The notes beneath the pieces were generated by a model, which was given only the letters and a program-made list of their open reading frames with translations, did not search any database and had not been told where the DNA came from. Positions 8,999 through 16,869 of a DNA stretch of 64,000 nt are shown one piece after another; the first letter of the stretch is position 1; each line of letters starts with the position of its first letter. The position numbers were made by a program, and so were the translations under genes. The DNA lies in assembly GCF_015326965.1 (NCBI RefSeq), contig NZ_CP017659.1, positions 1,302,001-1,366,000 on the forward strand, given 5' to 3'. This DNA comes from Paenibacillus sp. JZ16 (GTDB lineage Bacteria > Bacillota > Bacilli > Paenibacillales > Paenibacillaceae).

Positions 8999-9181
8999 TC
9001 CATAACTCCTTCTAATCCTTTTTTGATATTTATTTAGGTCATACTATTAGACGCAAATTTTGGTAAAAAAGTTTCTCTGATCTGTTAATAATATTTACGA
9101 TAAAATAGATTAATGTAAAACCTATGAAAAATCCCTCAACAGCACGATGGCTATTGCGGGATTATGATGTTGCATAATATT

Positions 9182-9796
9182 TCAGGATAGATGCCCCTGC
9201 AAATTCGTAGCCGCGATTATCTTTTTCCCGCTCCGATCATATCTCCATAGATGAACGCCTGTATCGCCTGTCGGAATATGAATATCCGTATGATAAGGAA
9301 GATTCAAAAAACTTCGGAATAACATCGTGATCATCCCGCCGTGGGAGACAATACAAACCCTTTTCAAATCAGGCTCGCTATGAATTGTAGTAAACAGCTT
9401 GGATATGAATTGTTCGGCTCTTGCTCTGAACTGTACTTCAGATTCTCCGCCTTCGATTGCATCGTGCCGTTTTCTTCCTCCATCAGGCAGGGGATATTTA
9501 AGTAAAGCCTCTTCTCTTAGCATACCGGCGATGACCCCATTATTTTGCTCCATTAAATCATCATCATAGGTAACGGGGACTTTTGTCGTTTCAGCAATGG
9601 CTGCCGCGGTCTGCTTGGCCCGGTTTAACGTACTGGAGAATATGGCATCCAAAGTATATTCACGATGAATCCACTCTGCCAGGAGCCGTGCCTGCTGCTG
9701 GCCAAGATCCGTCAGTGCAAAGTCAGCCCGTCCTTCACACCGATTCATAATATCCGCTTCCGATTGTCCATGTCTGACGACCAGAATTTCAACCAT
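9182..9796 (-). CDS. Histidine phosphatase family protein
   Basis: A 204-residue member of the phosphoglycerate-mutase-like histidine phosphatases. The phosphate-accepting histidine lies in VVRHGQSE (His near residue 9), and the second catalytic His in VSHGGMI near residue 150; the mid-protein ENNGVIAG/E-box region fits too. Such enzymes dephosphorylate sugar phosphates, nucleotides or adenosylcobalamin precursors; the substrate cannot be inferred here. The start has AGGGGGATG upstream. It is the last gene of a minus-strand run that includes the VOC protein 28 bp upstream. Confidence 0.85.
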   Translation of the reverse strand: MVEILVVRHGQSEADIMNRCEGRADFALTDLGQQQARLLAEWIHREYTLDAIFSSTLNRAKQTAAAIAETTKVPVTYDDDLMEQNNGVIAGMLREEALLKYPLPDGGRKRHDAIEGGESEVQFRARAEQFISKLFTTIHSEPDLKRVCIVSHGGMITMLFRSFLNLPYHTDIHIPTGDTGVHLWRYDRSGKKIIAATNLQGHLS

Positions 9797-9824
9797 GTCA
9801 CATCCCCCTGTTCTCCTTTACTCT

Positions 9825-10199
9825 CTATAACTTATTACCAATCGCGATCCATCGCCCGTCCACATCCTCAAACACAAACTCATGATTGTTATAATCCGTT
9901 GTCGATAAAGCCCTGACAATCTTCACGCCCAAATCCATAAGCTCTTGCTGGATTTCCCGTTGTCCGTAAGTAATAAAATAAGCATCGTACCCATATCCGT
10001 AACGGATTCGATTCGGAACAACCTCAATCTCCGTCTTCGTTAATACAATCTCAACAGAGTCCTTGTAGAGGCATACATGCGGTTCTGCTGCATCAAAATA
10101 GTTCATGGCACGGAACCCGATTCGCTCATAAAACTCGCTGGTTTTCTCGAAGTTAGAGGTCGGGAAAATCTGCAAACAATGCGAAAACCCTTTATTCAT
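9825..10199 (-). CDS. VOC superfamily (glyoxalase/bleomycin-resistance-like) protein
   Basis: A 124-residue single VOC module: it opens with CLQIFPTSNFEKTSEFYERIGF, typical of the first beta-alpha unit, and ends in FEDVDGRWIAIG with a metal-ligand-type acidic residue. VOC proteins dimerise and bind small molecules or a metal; members include glyoxalases, dioxygenases and antibiotic-sequestering proteins. The start follows AGGAGAAAG. The function is not resolved. Confidence 0.75.
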   Translation of the reverse strand: MNKGFSHCLQIFPTSNFEKTSEFYERIGFRAMNYFDAAEPHVCLYKDSVEIVLTKTEIEVVPNRIRYGYGYDAYFITYGQREIQQELMDLGVKIVRALSTTDYNNHEFVFEDVDGRWIAIGNKL

Positions 10200-10220
10200 C
10201 GCTCTTTCTCCTGTATAAGC

Positions 10221-10454
10221 TTATTTATGATCCTTCTCATTGCCACGCTTAAAATTACCGGTCACTTTAGCCATCATCAGTTGGGCTTCTTTGAAGTCTG
10301 CCCCGGTTACCCTGGAAAGAAATTTATCACTTTCTTTACCCGACAGGATCTTGACTTGTTTCCCCATCCAATAAATGAATACTTTATGATCTTTGGTAAC
10401 CGAATAAGTAAACACTTCTTCATCCAGTCGATTGCGTTTATCCACATTGCCCAT
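10221..10454 (-). CDS. Hypothetical protein, 77 aa
   Basis: A small soluble, strongly charged protein with the core KVFIYWMGKQVKILSGKESD and a C-terminal segment AQLMMAKVTGNFKRGNEK. The start has a near-perfect AGGAGG eight bases upstream. It lies 27 bp downstream of the 49-aa membrane peptide gene and may be co-transcribed. I recognise it as a conserved-looking small protein but cannot name a family. Confidence 0.7.
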   Translation of the reverse strand: MGNVDKRNRLDEEVFTYSVTKDHKVFIYWMGKQVKILSGKESDKFLSRVTGADFKEAQLMMAKVTGNFKRGNEKDHK

Positions 10455-10481
10455 TTTTACTACCTCCTGAAGATAGTAACT

Positions 10482-10631
10482 CTATTGCTTATTCTTAATT
10501 TCCCGTATATCTTTGATCATCATGTCGAGTCTCTCAATGATTCTCTCGTCATTGTCCAGTTTCTTTTTGAGTCTAACCTCAATCACAATGAGTTCAATAA
10601 TAAGCAACACGATAAGAACACCGATAATCAT
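10482..10631 (-). CDS. Single-pass membrane peptide, 49 aa
   Basis: ATG at 10631 follows AAAGGAG with a 6-base spacer and opens a 49-codon frame. Residues 2-18 (IIGVLIVLLIIELIVIE) form one transmembrane helix; the rest (VRLKKKLDNDERIIERLDMM...) is a highly charged, probably helical or coiled-coil tail that should face the cytoplasm. The gene is followed after 27 bp by the 77-aa gene. Function unknown. Confidence 0.7.
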   Translation of the reverse strand: MIIGVLIVLLIIELIVIEVRLKKKLDNDERIIERLDMMIKDIREIKNKQ

Positions 10632-10680
10632 AGCCCGCTCCTTTCTGAACCTGATACCTTCACCATGTTATACATGAAGC

Positions 10681-11121
10681 TCAAGTCATCCGATCTTCCT
10701 TCATCCTCTCGGTAATCGGAGCCGTTCCAAACAGATGAAGGATAGCCAGGTAGAATGGGTACAACGCCAAAACAGCGATGGCCATGAGTCCTGTTACAGG
10801 ATTCGGTTTGTCTGCCGGATGGGTGATCGGAAACCATGCAGCCACAATATAGGTCAATATAATGAAATAGGGGATCCACAAAATTAGCGAAAAGAAAGAC
10901 GCTTTACGGCCACCTAACCAATGCCTGATCAGCTTCGGAAATCCGAAACCCGATAGAAGCAGGCCAACAAAGAAGAAAACCAAAATCACAATATTCACGT
11001 GATCCAGCCCCCAGCCTGTCACTCGACTGATTCGGTAAACGTTGGCCATGAGCTCAATCCCGACAAAAGGGAACCAGGCATACAAAAAACTCGACATATT
11101 TAATCGAATGACGAAGCTCAT
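10681..11121 (-). CDS. Predicted four-helix membrane protein
   Basis: A 146-residue polytopic membrane protein with about four hydrophobic segments (near residues 10-27, 41-58, 74-96 and 109-129). There are no motifs I can tie to a known transporter or enzyme. The start follows AGGAGAG. Its neighbours (GNAT, GrpB) read the same way but the gaps suggest separate units. Annotated as hypothetical. Confidence 0.65.
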   Translation of the reverse strand: MSFVIRLNMSSFLYAWFPFVGIELMANVYRISRVTGWGLDHVNIVILVFFFVGLLLSGFGFPKLIRHWLGGRKASFFSLILWIPYFIILTYIVAAWFPITHPADKPNPVTGLMAIAVLALYPFYLAILHLFGTAPITERMKEDRMT

Positions 11122-11176
11122 GTTTCACTCTCCTGAAACTTATATAGCTGAAGCCGATGATTAGCAGAACGATTTA

Positions 11177-11686
11177 TTAAACCAGCTCTTTAATCAGATA
11201 CAGGTTCAGATCGTCATCCGCACATACCATGTCACCGGGCACCACAGATTCGTTGTTGTACATAATTCCGTTGCCGTCCGGAATATAGCCGCGCCGGACA
11301 TATATTCTTTGAGCCGCACCGTAGTCCCTGTACAATCCAACTCCGATACCGATACGCGGCATTTTTTTGCGGACGATGTTCTCGAATTCTTCCATGATGC
11401 TATTAGCTATGCCGTTTCTCCGGTACTCCGGGAACACATTCAGATCATTGATTTCCGGAATGCTCTGCTCTCGAAAATAGGGATAACTCGATTCGTATTT
11501 CAAGTGGGAAACACCGGCCAGCTCCTCATGAACAAAAGCCAACAAGGTGACACGCTTGTCGATTTGGTTCTCATATTCGCATAAATCGTAATACTCATCC
11601 GGGCGCATTATATTTTGCTGCTGAAACGCTTCCTTCCAGATGCTTTTAAGCTCCGTGTTATCTAACACCTTTAATGTAACGTTCAT
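11177..11686 (-). CDS. GNAT family N-acetyltransferase
   Basis: A 169-residue acetyltransferase of the GNAT fold. Seen: the beta4 segment INDLNVFPEYRRNGIANSIMEEFE, in which PEYRRNGIA is the acetyl-CoA pyrophosphate-binding motif A, then a beta5 region GIGVGLYRDYGAAQRIYVRRGYIPDG that closes the cofactor site. It transfers an acetyl group from acetyl-CoA to an amine; the acceptor is unknown. GAGGT precedes the ATG. Confidence 0.8.
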   Translation of the reverse strand: MNVTLKVLDNTELKSIWKEAFQQQNIMRPDEYYDLCEYENQIDKRVTLLAFVHEELAGVSHLKYESSYPYFREQSIPEINDLNVFPEYRRNGIANSIMEEFENIVRKKMPRIGIGVGLYRDYGAAQRIYVRRGYIPDGNGIMYNNESVVPGDMVCADDDLNLYLIKELV

Positions 11687-11767
11687 TGGTTTACCTCGCT
11701 GTTATGTATTTTGTTGGTAGGATTCAGCTCAAGATATAAGATGTTACGTTGGATTTCTTTCAACATT

Positions 11768-12304
11768 TTAGCGTGCGACCTGCTTCAATACCCGCTGGAT
11801 AAAGTCGGATTTGCCTTCCGTATAGGCTTTTCGATCATTACGAAAAGTTATGGCTAGTTCTTTCTTTAATGAGGCGTATTCTTTGACAAGCTCCGGGTTA
11901 TTGATGAGAGCATCCCGAAAAGTAATATGCCTGTATAGTTCTTGGCTGTCCCGATGGCAGACATATAAATGCTGGGTCATTCTCAAACTAATCTCCTCGC
12001 TGTAGGGAACATACTCATCTTTCCTATCAAAAGCTTCCCTGCCCTCGACCCCTAAATCCCCCTGATGGCTATAGCCAAGGGTTTCTAATTTCGCAATGAC
12101 CGCCGGAAGCGATTTCATGGATTCGATCACAACATCGATATCCAATATTGGCTTCGCGGCAAGCTTTGGTACGGAGGTGCTTCCCACATGCTCGATACTC
12201 AGCGCATCAGCACCAAGAGTAAGTGCCAATATGGATTGAATCTCCTGAAACATTTTTGGCCATTCGGGATTATATTCCTCGATGATGACGGGTTTAGGTG
12301 TCAT
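11768..12304 (-). CDS. GrpB family protein
   Basis: A 178-residue GrpB/UPF0157 protein, a branch of the nucleotidyltransferase fold. Diagnostic parts are the opening IIEEYNPEWPKMFQEI, the SIEHVGSTSVPKLAAKPILDIDVVI segment with its GST and D-x-D metal-binding pattern, and the YSEEISLRMTQHLYVC segment. The molecular role of most members is unknown; some are fused to dephospho-CoA kinase. It lies 51 bp downstream of the phosphotransferase gene, so they may be co-transcribed. The start follows GGAGCC. Confidence 0.85.
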   Translation of the reverse strand: MTPKPVIIEEYNPEWPKMFQEIQSILALTLGADALSIEHVGSTSVPKLAAKPILDIDVVIESMKSLPAVIAKLETLGYSHQGDLGVEGREAFDRKDEYVPYSEEISLRMTQHLYVCHRDSQELYRHITFRDALINNPELVKEYASLKKELAITFRNDRKAYTEGKSDFIQRVLKQVAR

Positions 12305-12355
12305 TTATGCGGCTCCTTCAGCAGATTATATCATGTAAAAATCCATGATTATGTT

Positions 12356-13234
12356 TCATCTAAAATCTCGTATGCCTGCCTCAAACGCCTCAGCGTCTTG
12401 ATGAATGACTCCATGCAGCGCCTCTTGCAAGGCAAACGTGCTTCTATAAAAATGAACGCGCTCCGCGATGTGGTCTCCATTCGGGTACATGGCGATACAC
12501 TTTTCGAAAAACTCTTGACCATAACCCGCTAGGATTCCCGCTAAATCATATGCCGGGTCTCCAATCCCTGAACCCCCAAAATCAATGATGCCCGTCATTC
12601 GACCTTTCTCCGGACTCCAAAGTATGTTGGACGTGCCAAAGTCACCGTGAATGCAGGTTGGACGAATGTCACGATTCGCAGGGTTGTTCAGAAATCTTGT
12701 GAAGTTGCTTGAGATTTCCTCTTGTGCATCGGGCCTGATGAAACGAAACAACTGGTCTTGAATTTGTGTGTACAATCCGGACATCTCTTCGTGGACATTT
12801 ACAACATTTCTATCGTCAGCGATCCATTCATTGATCTCCACAGTATGAAGCTGAACGAGAAATTCGACCATCTGTTCTGCTACCCTATCCTCGATGTCCG
12901 AATTCCTGTGTAAAAGCAGATCTTCTGACCATAACGGCTGACCCTCGATTAACGGATAGCCCATGAACATTTTACCCACCTGCAAATCGTCAAATGAAAC
13001 ATACATCGGATTCGGTATAAGCAGAGTTACCTTGTTCTTGATCCTATTCAGTAATTGAGTTTCTCTGATCATCGCTTGGAGACTTTCTGCATACTTAGGA
13101 AATCTGAAGACCAGCGTCTGATTCAAAATCAACACATCGTTGTTCTGACCTATGTTGTTCATCTCAACGTCTTGAATATCCAGGTGCGGATAAACTTCTT
13201 GGATGCGCTGGGTATATGACGGTATCGGGTTCAT
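12356..13234 (-). CDS. Aminoglycoside phosphotransferase-like kinase
   Basis: A 292-residue kinase of the APH/choline-kinase fold. Seen: FRFPKY in the N-lobe with the ATP-binding Lys region, the catalytic loop CIHGDFGTSNILW (HGDxxxxN, catalytic Asp and metal-ligand Asn) and the metal-binding IIDFGGSGIGDPAYDLA motif. It phosphorylates a small-molecule hydroxyl; aminoglycosides are one possibility, but homoserine, fructosamine or choline kinases share this core, so drug resistance is not demonstrated. The start follows AAGGAG. Confidence 0.82.
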   Translation of the reverse strand: MNPIPSYTQRIQEVYPHLDIQDVEMNNIGQNNDVLILNQTLVFRFPKYAESLQAMIRETQLLNRIKNKVTLLIPNPMYVSFDDLQVGKMFMGYPLIEGQPLWSEDLLLHRNSDIEDRVAEQMVEFLVQLHTVEINEWIADDRNVVNVHEEMSGLYTQIQDQLFRFIRPDAQEEISSNFTRFLNNPANRDIRPTCIHGDFGTSNILWSPEKGRMTGIIDFGGSGIGDPAYDLAGILAGYGQEFFEKCIAMYPNGDHIAERVHFYRSTFALQEALHGVIHQDAEAFEAGIRDFR

Positions 13235-13407
13235 TGCATAAACTCCTTCTACTTGCGAATGTCGTTAACCTCTATTTTAATGCTTTTCCTTAACCTGGTA
13301 AATCATGACGGAGCAATATTGGCGACTTCGTTGGAAATTTTCTGCATGACAAGCTACAAAATATCAGAAGTTCGTTCCCAAATTTCTGACAGTAATTCTC
13401 CTTAATT

Positions 13408-13440
13408 GAAAGGGCCAGAACACGTGTCCTGGCCGCTCTT
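13408..13440. terminator. Possible terminator palindrome
   Basis: A 22-bp near-perfect palindrome, GGCCAGaACACGTGTcCTGGCC, is followed by gctctttcct on the plus strand. The T tract is weak, so a protein-binding palindrome is an alternative. It sits between two minus-strand genes. Confidence 0.35.
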
Positions 13441-13495
13441 TCCTGATGATAACAATGCTATATAACGGTTTCACGAAAAGGATATCCGATCTCGC

Positions 13496-13771
13496 CTATT
13501 CTTTCATTCGTTCTGCCCGAATAATTCTACGGATCGATTGCTCCGTTAAATAATATCGTTCTGACAATGTACGGATGGAGTCGCCATGCAAATAACTTTT
13601 GAGAATGCTCCGATTCCGAATATCCAGGTCCTTCTTGACCCCGGTTTGTTCACCCCAGGACTTCCGGTTCTCCGACTTTCTCGGAATATAAATATAACTT
13701 CCATCAATATATTGTTGAATGGTTTTGACTACATGTTCAGGTAAAATATCAAGTGCTTTCTCGTATTTCAT
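13496..13771 (-). CDS. CD3324-type HTH protein
   Basis: A 91-residue protein resembling the small CD3324 family of Mor-like DNA-binding proteins: a conserved N-terminus (ALDILPEHVVKTIQQYIDG), the central YIPRKSENRKSWGEQTG with invariant Trp-Gly, and a C-terminal helix-turn-helix (SIRTLSERYYLTEQSIRRIIRAE). It probably binds DNA as a small regulator. AGGAGCAGAGAAA precedes the ATG. Target genes are unknown. Confidence 0.75.
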   Translation of the reverse strand: MKYEKALDILPEHVVKTIQQYIDGSYIYIPRKSENRKSWGEQTGVKKDLDIRNRSILKSYLHGDSIRTLSERYYLTEQSIRRIIRAERMKE

Positions 13772-13845
13772 TTTCTCTGCTCCTATCTACATAAAATCGT
13801 GTAAATAGTGAGCAAAGCCGGCACATGAAATATTGCGGTTCTAAT

Positions 13846-13953
13846 TCATGTTGAAGAAGGCTCCGAACAAATTATGCCCGATATTTCCGTGCGGCTTTGC
13901 CCGGAGCCTGATTTAACGACTTGAACGGTTGTGCTTCTAACGTGAGCCATCAT
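13846..13953 (-). CDS. Candidate small peptide, 35 aa
   Basis: A 35-codon frame starts with a double ATG (13953/13950) behind GGCGAGGTGAAAATC. The peptide is MMAHVRSTTVQVVKSGSGQS followed by a Ser/Thr-rich tail with one Cys. It is hydrophilic and has no signal peptide. Part of it overlaps a long imperfect inverted repeat (GGCTCCG at 13860 with CGGAGCC at 13904). Only the ribosome binding site and start support it. Confidence 0.35.
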   Translation of the reverse strand: MMAHVRSTTVQVVKSGSGQSRTEISGIICSEPSST

Positions 13954-14139
13954 GATTTTCACCTCGCCAGATTGGATATTTCAAAGTTTACTCGGTTCTA
14001 CTTGTTATTCTAACAAATTTGTTCCCCTTTTTAACCATCAATCCGGATAGGACTCACTCCACATGGTATACTTTTCCCATAAACCAGTTAATGAGGAGCC
14101 TGTTTCCGTGGGGCCGATTGGTTGAATATAGACAAATGA

Positions 14140-14164
14140 AAAAGGACCTGATTCAGGTCCTTTT
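14140..14164. terminator. Bidirectional terminator of the lyase gene
   Basis: AAAAGGACCTG and its complement pair perfectly around a 3-nt loop, with A/T runs on both sides. It ends one base before the stop codon of the minus-strand lyase gene. Confidence 0.85.
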
Positions 14165-14165
14165 G

Positions 14166-15269
14166 TCATGCGCTCGCAGCTTCCCGCAATTTCTCATTCA
14201 ACAATTGAAAAGCTTGCTGAATGCTTTCTCTTGGCGTCTTGCTGTACCGCTCCCCAATGTGAACTTCCGTATAACATTGGCTTCCCCCTGCTTCGTTTAG
14301 ATAACTGATCAATCCGACGCCCGTCGCGCGGTAAACCTCAATAAGAATCGGTTCAAGCTGTTCTTTGTCCCATTCAAAATGTACATGAAACATATTCGAT
14401 ACGGGCACGGCAGGCTTCGTATTCACGCCCTTGCACTGATTAAACAGCGCTGCGAGCTCTTTAGCTTCCTCGTAATACCGGCCCATATTACCTATTCTTT
14501 CCTTGTAATAATAACTTGAACTGATGATATACGGGTAAAGACTGACCAGATCCCCGCCATGACGCCTTTTCCATACTTTGGATTTCTCCACAAAGTCGGT
14601 GCCGCCAGCCAGAATAGCGCCGGCAATCCCGCCTATACCTTTATAGAAGGACACATATACACTGTCAAATAGAGCACAGATTTCGGCCGCCGTTTTTTGA
14701 TAATACGGAGTGATCTCGAACAATCTTGCCCCGTCCAGATGCAGCTTTATGCCTTGAGAACGACAATACGCCGATATGGCCTCCAACTCTTCGTATTCGG
14801 GCAGCTGCCCTCCGATTTCACGCTGCGGCAGCTCCAGCAGCAAACATGCAATTTCGCGATTCAGATTCTGCACGTCTTCAAGCGTAATCAAACGCTCTTT
14901 ATCAGCAAGAAGAATCGGTTCGATATGATGCAGCTCCTTAAGCCCGTCCTCTTCGTGAATCTCCAGATGACAGAGGGGATGATAAGCCACTTGTTTCAGC
15001 CCAGCATCATCGCACCAGATCCGCAAAGCAATCTGCTGCGCCATGGTTCCGCTCGGAAAAAAGACAGCCGATTCCTTGCCCAGAACGTCTGCCATGCGCG
15101 CCTGAAACTCCTCAATGATGGCGCCTTTGCCGTATGTATCCCCCATCTGCGACCCATCCACATCCCGAAATGCCTCCAGCAGCACCTCGAGATTCCTGCG
15201 GCTATGTCCAATCAATGGATAGGCTGTTTCGCTATAAGCTTCGCTAATCGATTTACGTTGTTCTCCCAT
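14166..15269 (-). CDS. Threonine-aldolase-family PLP lyase
   Basis: A 367-residue fold-type I PLP enzyme of the beta-eliminating lyase/low-specificity threonine aldolase family. Seen: SAVFFPSGTMAQQIALR (cofactor phosphate site), the LHLDGARLFE segment with the PLP-pyridine Asp and substrate Arg, and SFYKGIGGIAGAIL with the Schiff-base lysine. It would cleave threonine or allo-threonine (or a related beta-hydroxy amino acid) to glycine and an aldehyde, which fits a strain with a large glycine cleavage locus, though they are 13 kb apart. The ORF reaches a GTG at 15281 that overlaps AAGGAG; ATG at 15269 has that site at proper spacing and is preferred. Confidence 0.8.
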   Translation of the reverse strand: MGEQRKSISEAYSETAYPLIGHSRRNLEVLLEAFRDVDGSQMGDTYGKGAIIEEFQARMADVLGKESAVFFPSGTMAQQIALRIWCDDAGLKQVAYHPLCHLEIHEEDGLKELHHIEPILLADKERLITLEDVQNLNREIACLLLELPQREIGGQLPEYEELEAISAYCRSQGIKLHLDGARLFEITPYYQKTAAEICALFDSVYVSFYKGIGGIAGAILAGGTDFVEKSKVWKRRHGGDLVSLYPYIISSSYYYKERIGNMGRYYEEAKELAALFNQCKGVNTKPAVPVSNMFHVHFEWDKEQLEPILIEVYRATGVGLISYLNEAGGSQCYTEVHIGERYSKTPRESIQQAFQLLNEKLREAASA

Positions 15270-15410
15270 GACGCATATCACTCCTTCTCTTTAACCGATA
15301 ATAAGAACTCATCATCAGACGTAAAAATTTAATTTCTTCGCTTATCAAGCATACTAGATAAATGAATAAGTGGAAAATCATATTCGCTTTCGTAATACCT
15401 TCGGAAAAAC

Positions 15411-15461
15411 TTGACAAAAGCAAACCGAAGGATTACATTGTATATGAGCATATGTTCATAT
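15411..15461 (+). promoter_or_regulatory. SigA promoter with ArsR/CzrA-like operator
   Basis: TTGACA at 15411-15416 and TACATT at 15434-15439 are 17 bp apart. Three bases downstream begins the imperfect 20-bp palindrome ATATGAGCATATGTTCATAT (15442-15461), of the type bound by ArsR/SmtB-family metal sensors such as CzrA. The site would cover the transcription start of the CDF exporter gene. No ArsR gene is visible in the window, so the repressor must lie elsewhere. Confidence 0.75.
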
Positions 15462-15531
15462 TATAAATAACGCAAATGGTTCCATGATTATTGATTTATT
15501 CCACAGTTGGATTCGAAGGGAGTTTTCGATT

Positions 15532-16455
15532 ATGCATCATCATAACCACCATCATGGGCATGACCACAGCCACCATGATCATGCCCGCTCAGGAAACAAA
15601 AAAGGACTTGCCATTGCCCTCATCATCACACTTGGCATCATGATTCTAGAGTTTATAGGGGGCTTGCTGACCAACAGTCTGGCTCTGTTATCCGATTCCG
15701 GGCATATGTTAAGTGATGCCAGCGCTTTGCTGCTCAGTCTGGTCGCATTATGGTTTGCCACAAAGCCCTCATCGCCGAATAAAACCTATGGCTTTTACCG
15801 TTTTGAAATATTGGCAGCACTACTAAATGGCGTCGCCTTGTTTGTCATCGCCGGCTTTATCGTATGGGAAGCGATTCAGCGCTTTGACGACCCGCCAACC
15901 GTCGCCAGCGGAAGCATGATGCTCATTGCAGCCATCGGCTTGTTGGCTAACCTTCTCAGTGCCTGGTTCTTGATGCGAACGGGAGATGTAAAGAACAATG
16001 TGAATCTCCGCAGCGCATACCTCCACGTTATCGGCGATGCGCTCGGCTCGGTAGGAGCCATCATCGCCGGGATCGTGATGATGGCCTTCGGATGGTATAT
16101 TGCGGATCCTATCATATCCATCCTTGTGTCGATCTTGATTCTGAAGAGCGCTTGGAGAATCATACAGAATACCGTTCATATTCTGATGGAGGGAGCACCG
16201 GCAGCGATAAACCCTGAAGAGGTAAAGAAATCCCTGCAGTCTATACCTGGGGTCACCGGCATCCATGATCTTCATATTTGGACGATTACGTCCAATTTCG
16301 ATTCCTTAAGCTGCCATCTCGTCGCCGAGGATGAAGCGAGCAGTTATGAGATTCTGCAACAAGCGATCGATCTTCTGGACAGCCGATTCCACATCGAGCA
16401 TTCAACGATCCAGATTGAGAACTCCACTATCACGCATCGTGATAATAAAGTCTAA
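15532..16455 (+). CDS. czcD: CDF family Zn/Co/Cd exporter
   Basis: A 307-residue cation diffusion facilitator of CzcD type. The N-terminus is His-rich (MHHHNHHHGHDHSHHDH), a likely metal-collecting tail. Six membrane helices follow. The transport site shows both H/D pairs: SDSGHMLSDA in helix 2 and HVIGDALGS in helix 5. The C-terminal ~90 residues (IPGVTGIHDLHIWTIT...) are the ferredoxin-like metal-sensing domain. It exports Zn2+ (and probably Co2+/Cd2+) in exchange for protons. The ORF opens at 15484, but AAGGGAG nine bases before 15532 marks the real start. Regulation by an ArsR-type repressor is indicated by the operator upstream. Confidence 0.92.
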   Translation: MHHHNHHHGHDHSHHDHARSGNKKGLAIALIITLGIMILEFIGGLLTNSLALLSDSGHMLSDASALLLSLVALWFATKPSSPNKTYGFYRFEILAALLNGVALFVIAGFIVWEAIQRFDDPPTVASGSMMLIAAIGLLANLLSAWFLMRTGDVKNNVNLRSAYLHVIGDALGSVGAIIAGIVMMAFGWYIADPIISILVSILILKSAWRIIQNTVHILMEGAPAAINPEEVKKSLQSIPGVTGIHDLHIWTITSNFDSLSCHLVAEDEASSYEILQQAIDLLDSRFHIEHSTIQIENSTITHRDNKV

Positions 16456-16610
16456 TCTCTTCTCTGCGGTAGTCCTTTAGTTCATGAAAAGGGGAAAAAA
16501 AGCTGCCGAGGTTTACACTTTTTACAAGCTCGGTTGACCTCCATAATGAGAGTATCAAGACATTCTACCGGCGTTACAGCAAACTCCGAATGTCTGATAG
16601 GGAGGTTAAC

Positions 16611-16817
16611 ATGAGCAACGATTTTTATACACTGGAAAAACTGAACGAATACCAGCAAGCAAAATGGGACGAACTTGATCGTCAAGGAAGATTCATTATT
16701 CATGACGAGATCGCATGTGAATCGCAGCATACCTCAAACAATACTCGAATTATCGATAAACTTTATGGCTTCTTTCGAAAGCGGAGATCCCGAAGAAGCC
16801 GCACAAAATCCTTATAA
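16611..16817 (+). CDS. Hypothetical protein, 68 aa
   Basis: ATG at 16611 is preceded by GGGAGGTTAAC, better than the in-frame ATG at 16590, which has no site. The protein begins MSNDFYTLEKLNEYQQAKWD, is acidic and helical in its first half, and ends in an Arg-rich tail (FFRKRRSRRSRTKS). No family was recognised. It is closed by a strong bidirectional terminator. Confidence 0.65.
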   Translation: MSNDFYTLEKLNEYQQAKWDELDRQGRFIIHDEIACESQHTSNNTRIIDKLYGFFRKRRSRRSRTKSL

Positions 16818-16823
16818 GAAATA

Positions 16824-16858
16824 AAGAGCAAGCGCGGTTGTTCGCGCTTGCTCTTTTT
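16824..16858. terminator. Bidirectional terminator
   Basis: AGAGCAAGCGCG pairs perfectly with CGCGCTTGCTCT around gttgtt, followed by T5. It serves the convergent 68-aa gene and the SgrR-like gene. Confidence 0.9.
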
Positions 16859-16869
16859 ATGAGAAGAAA

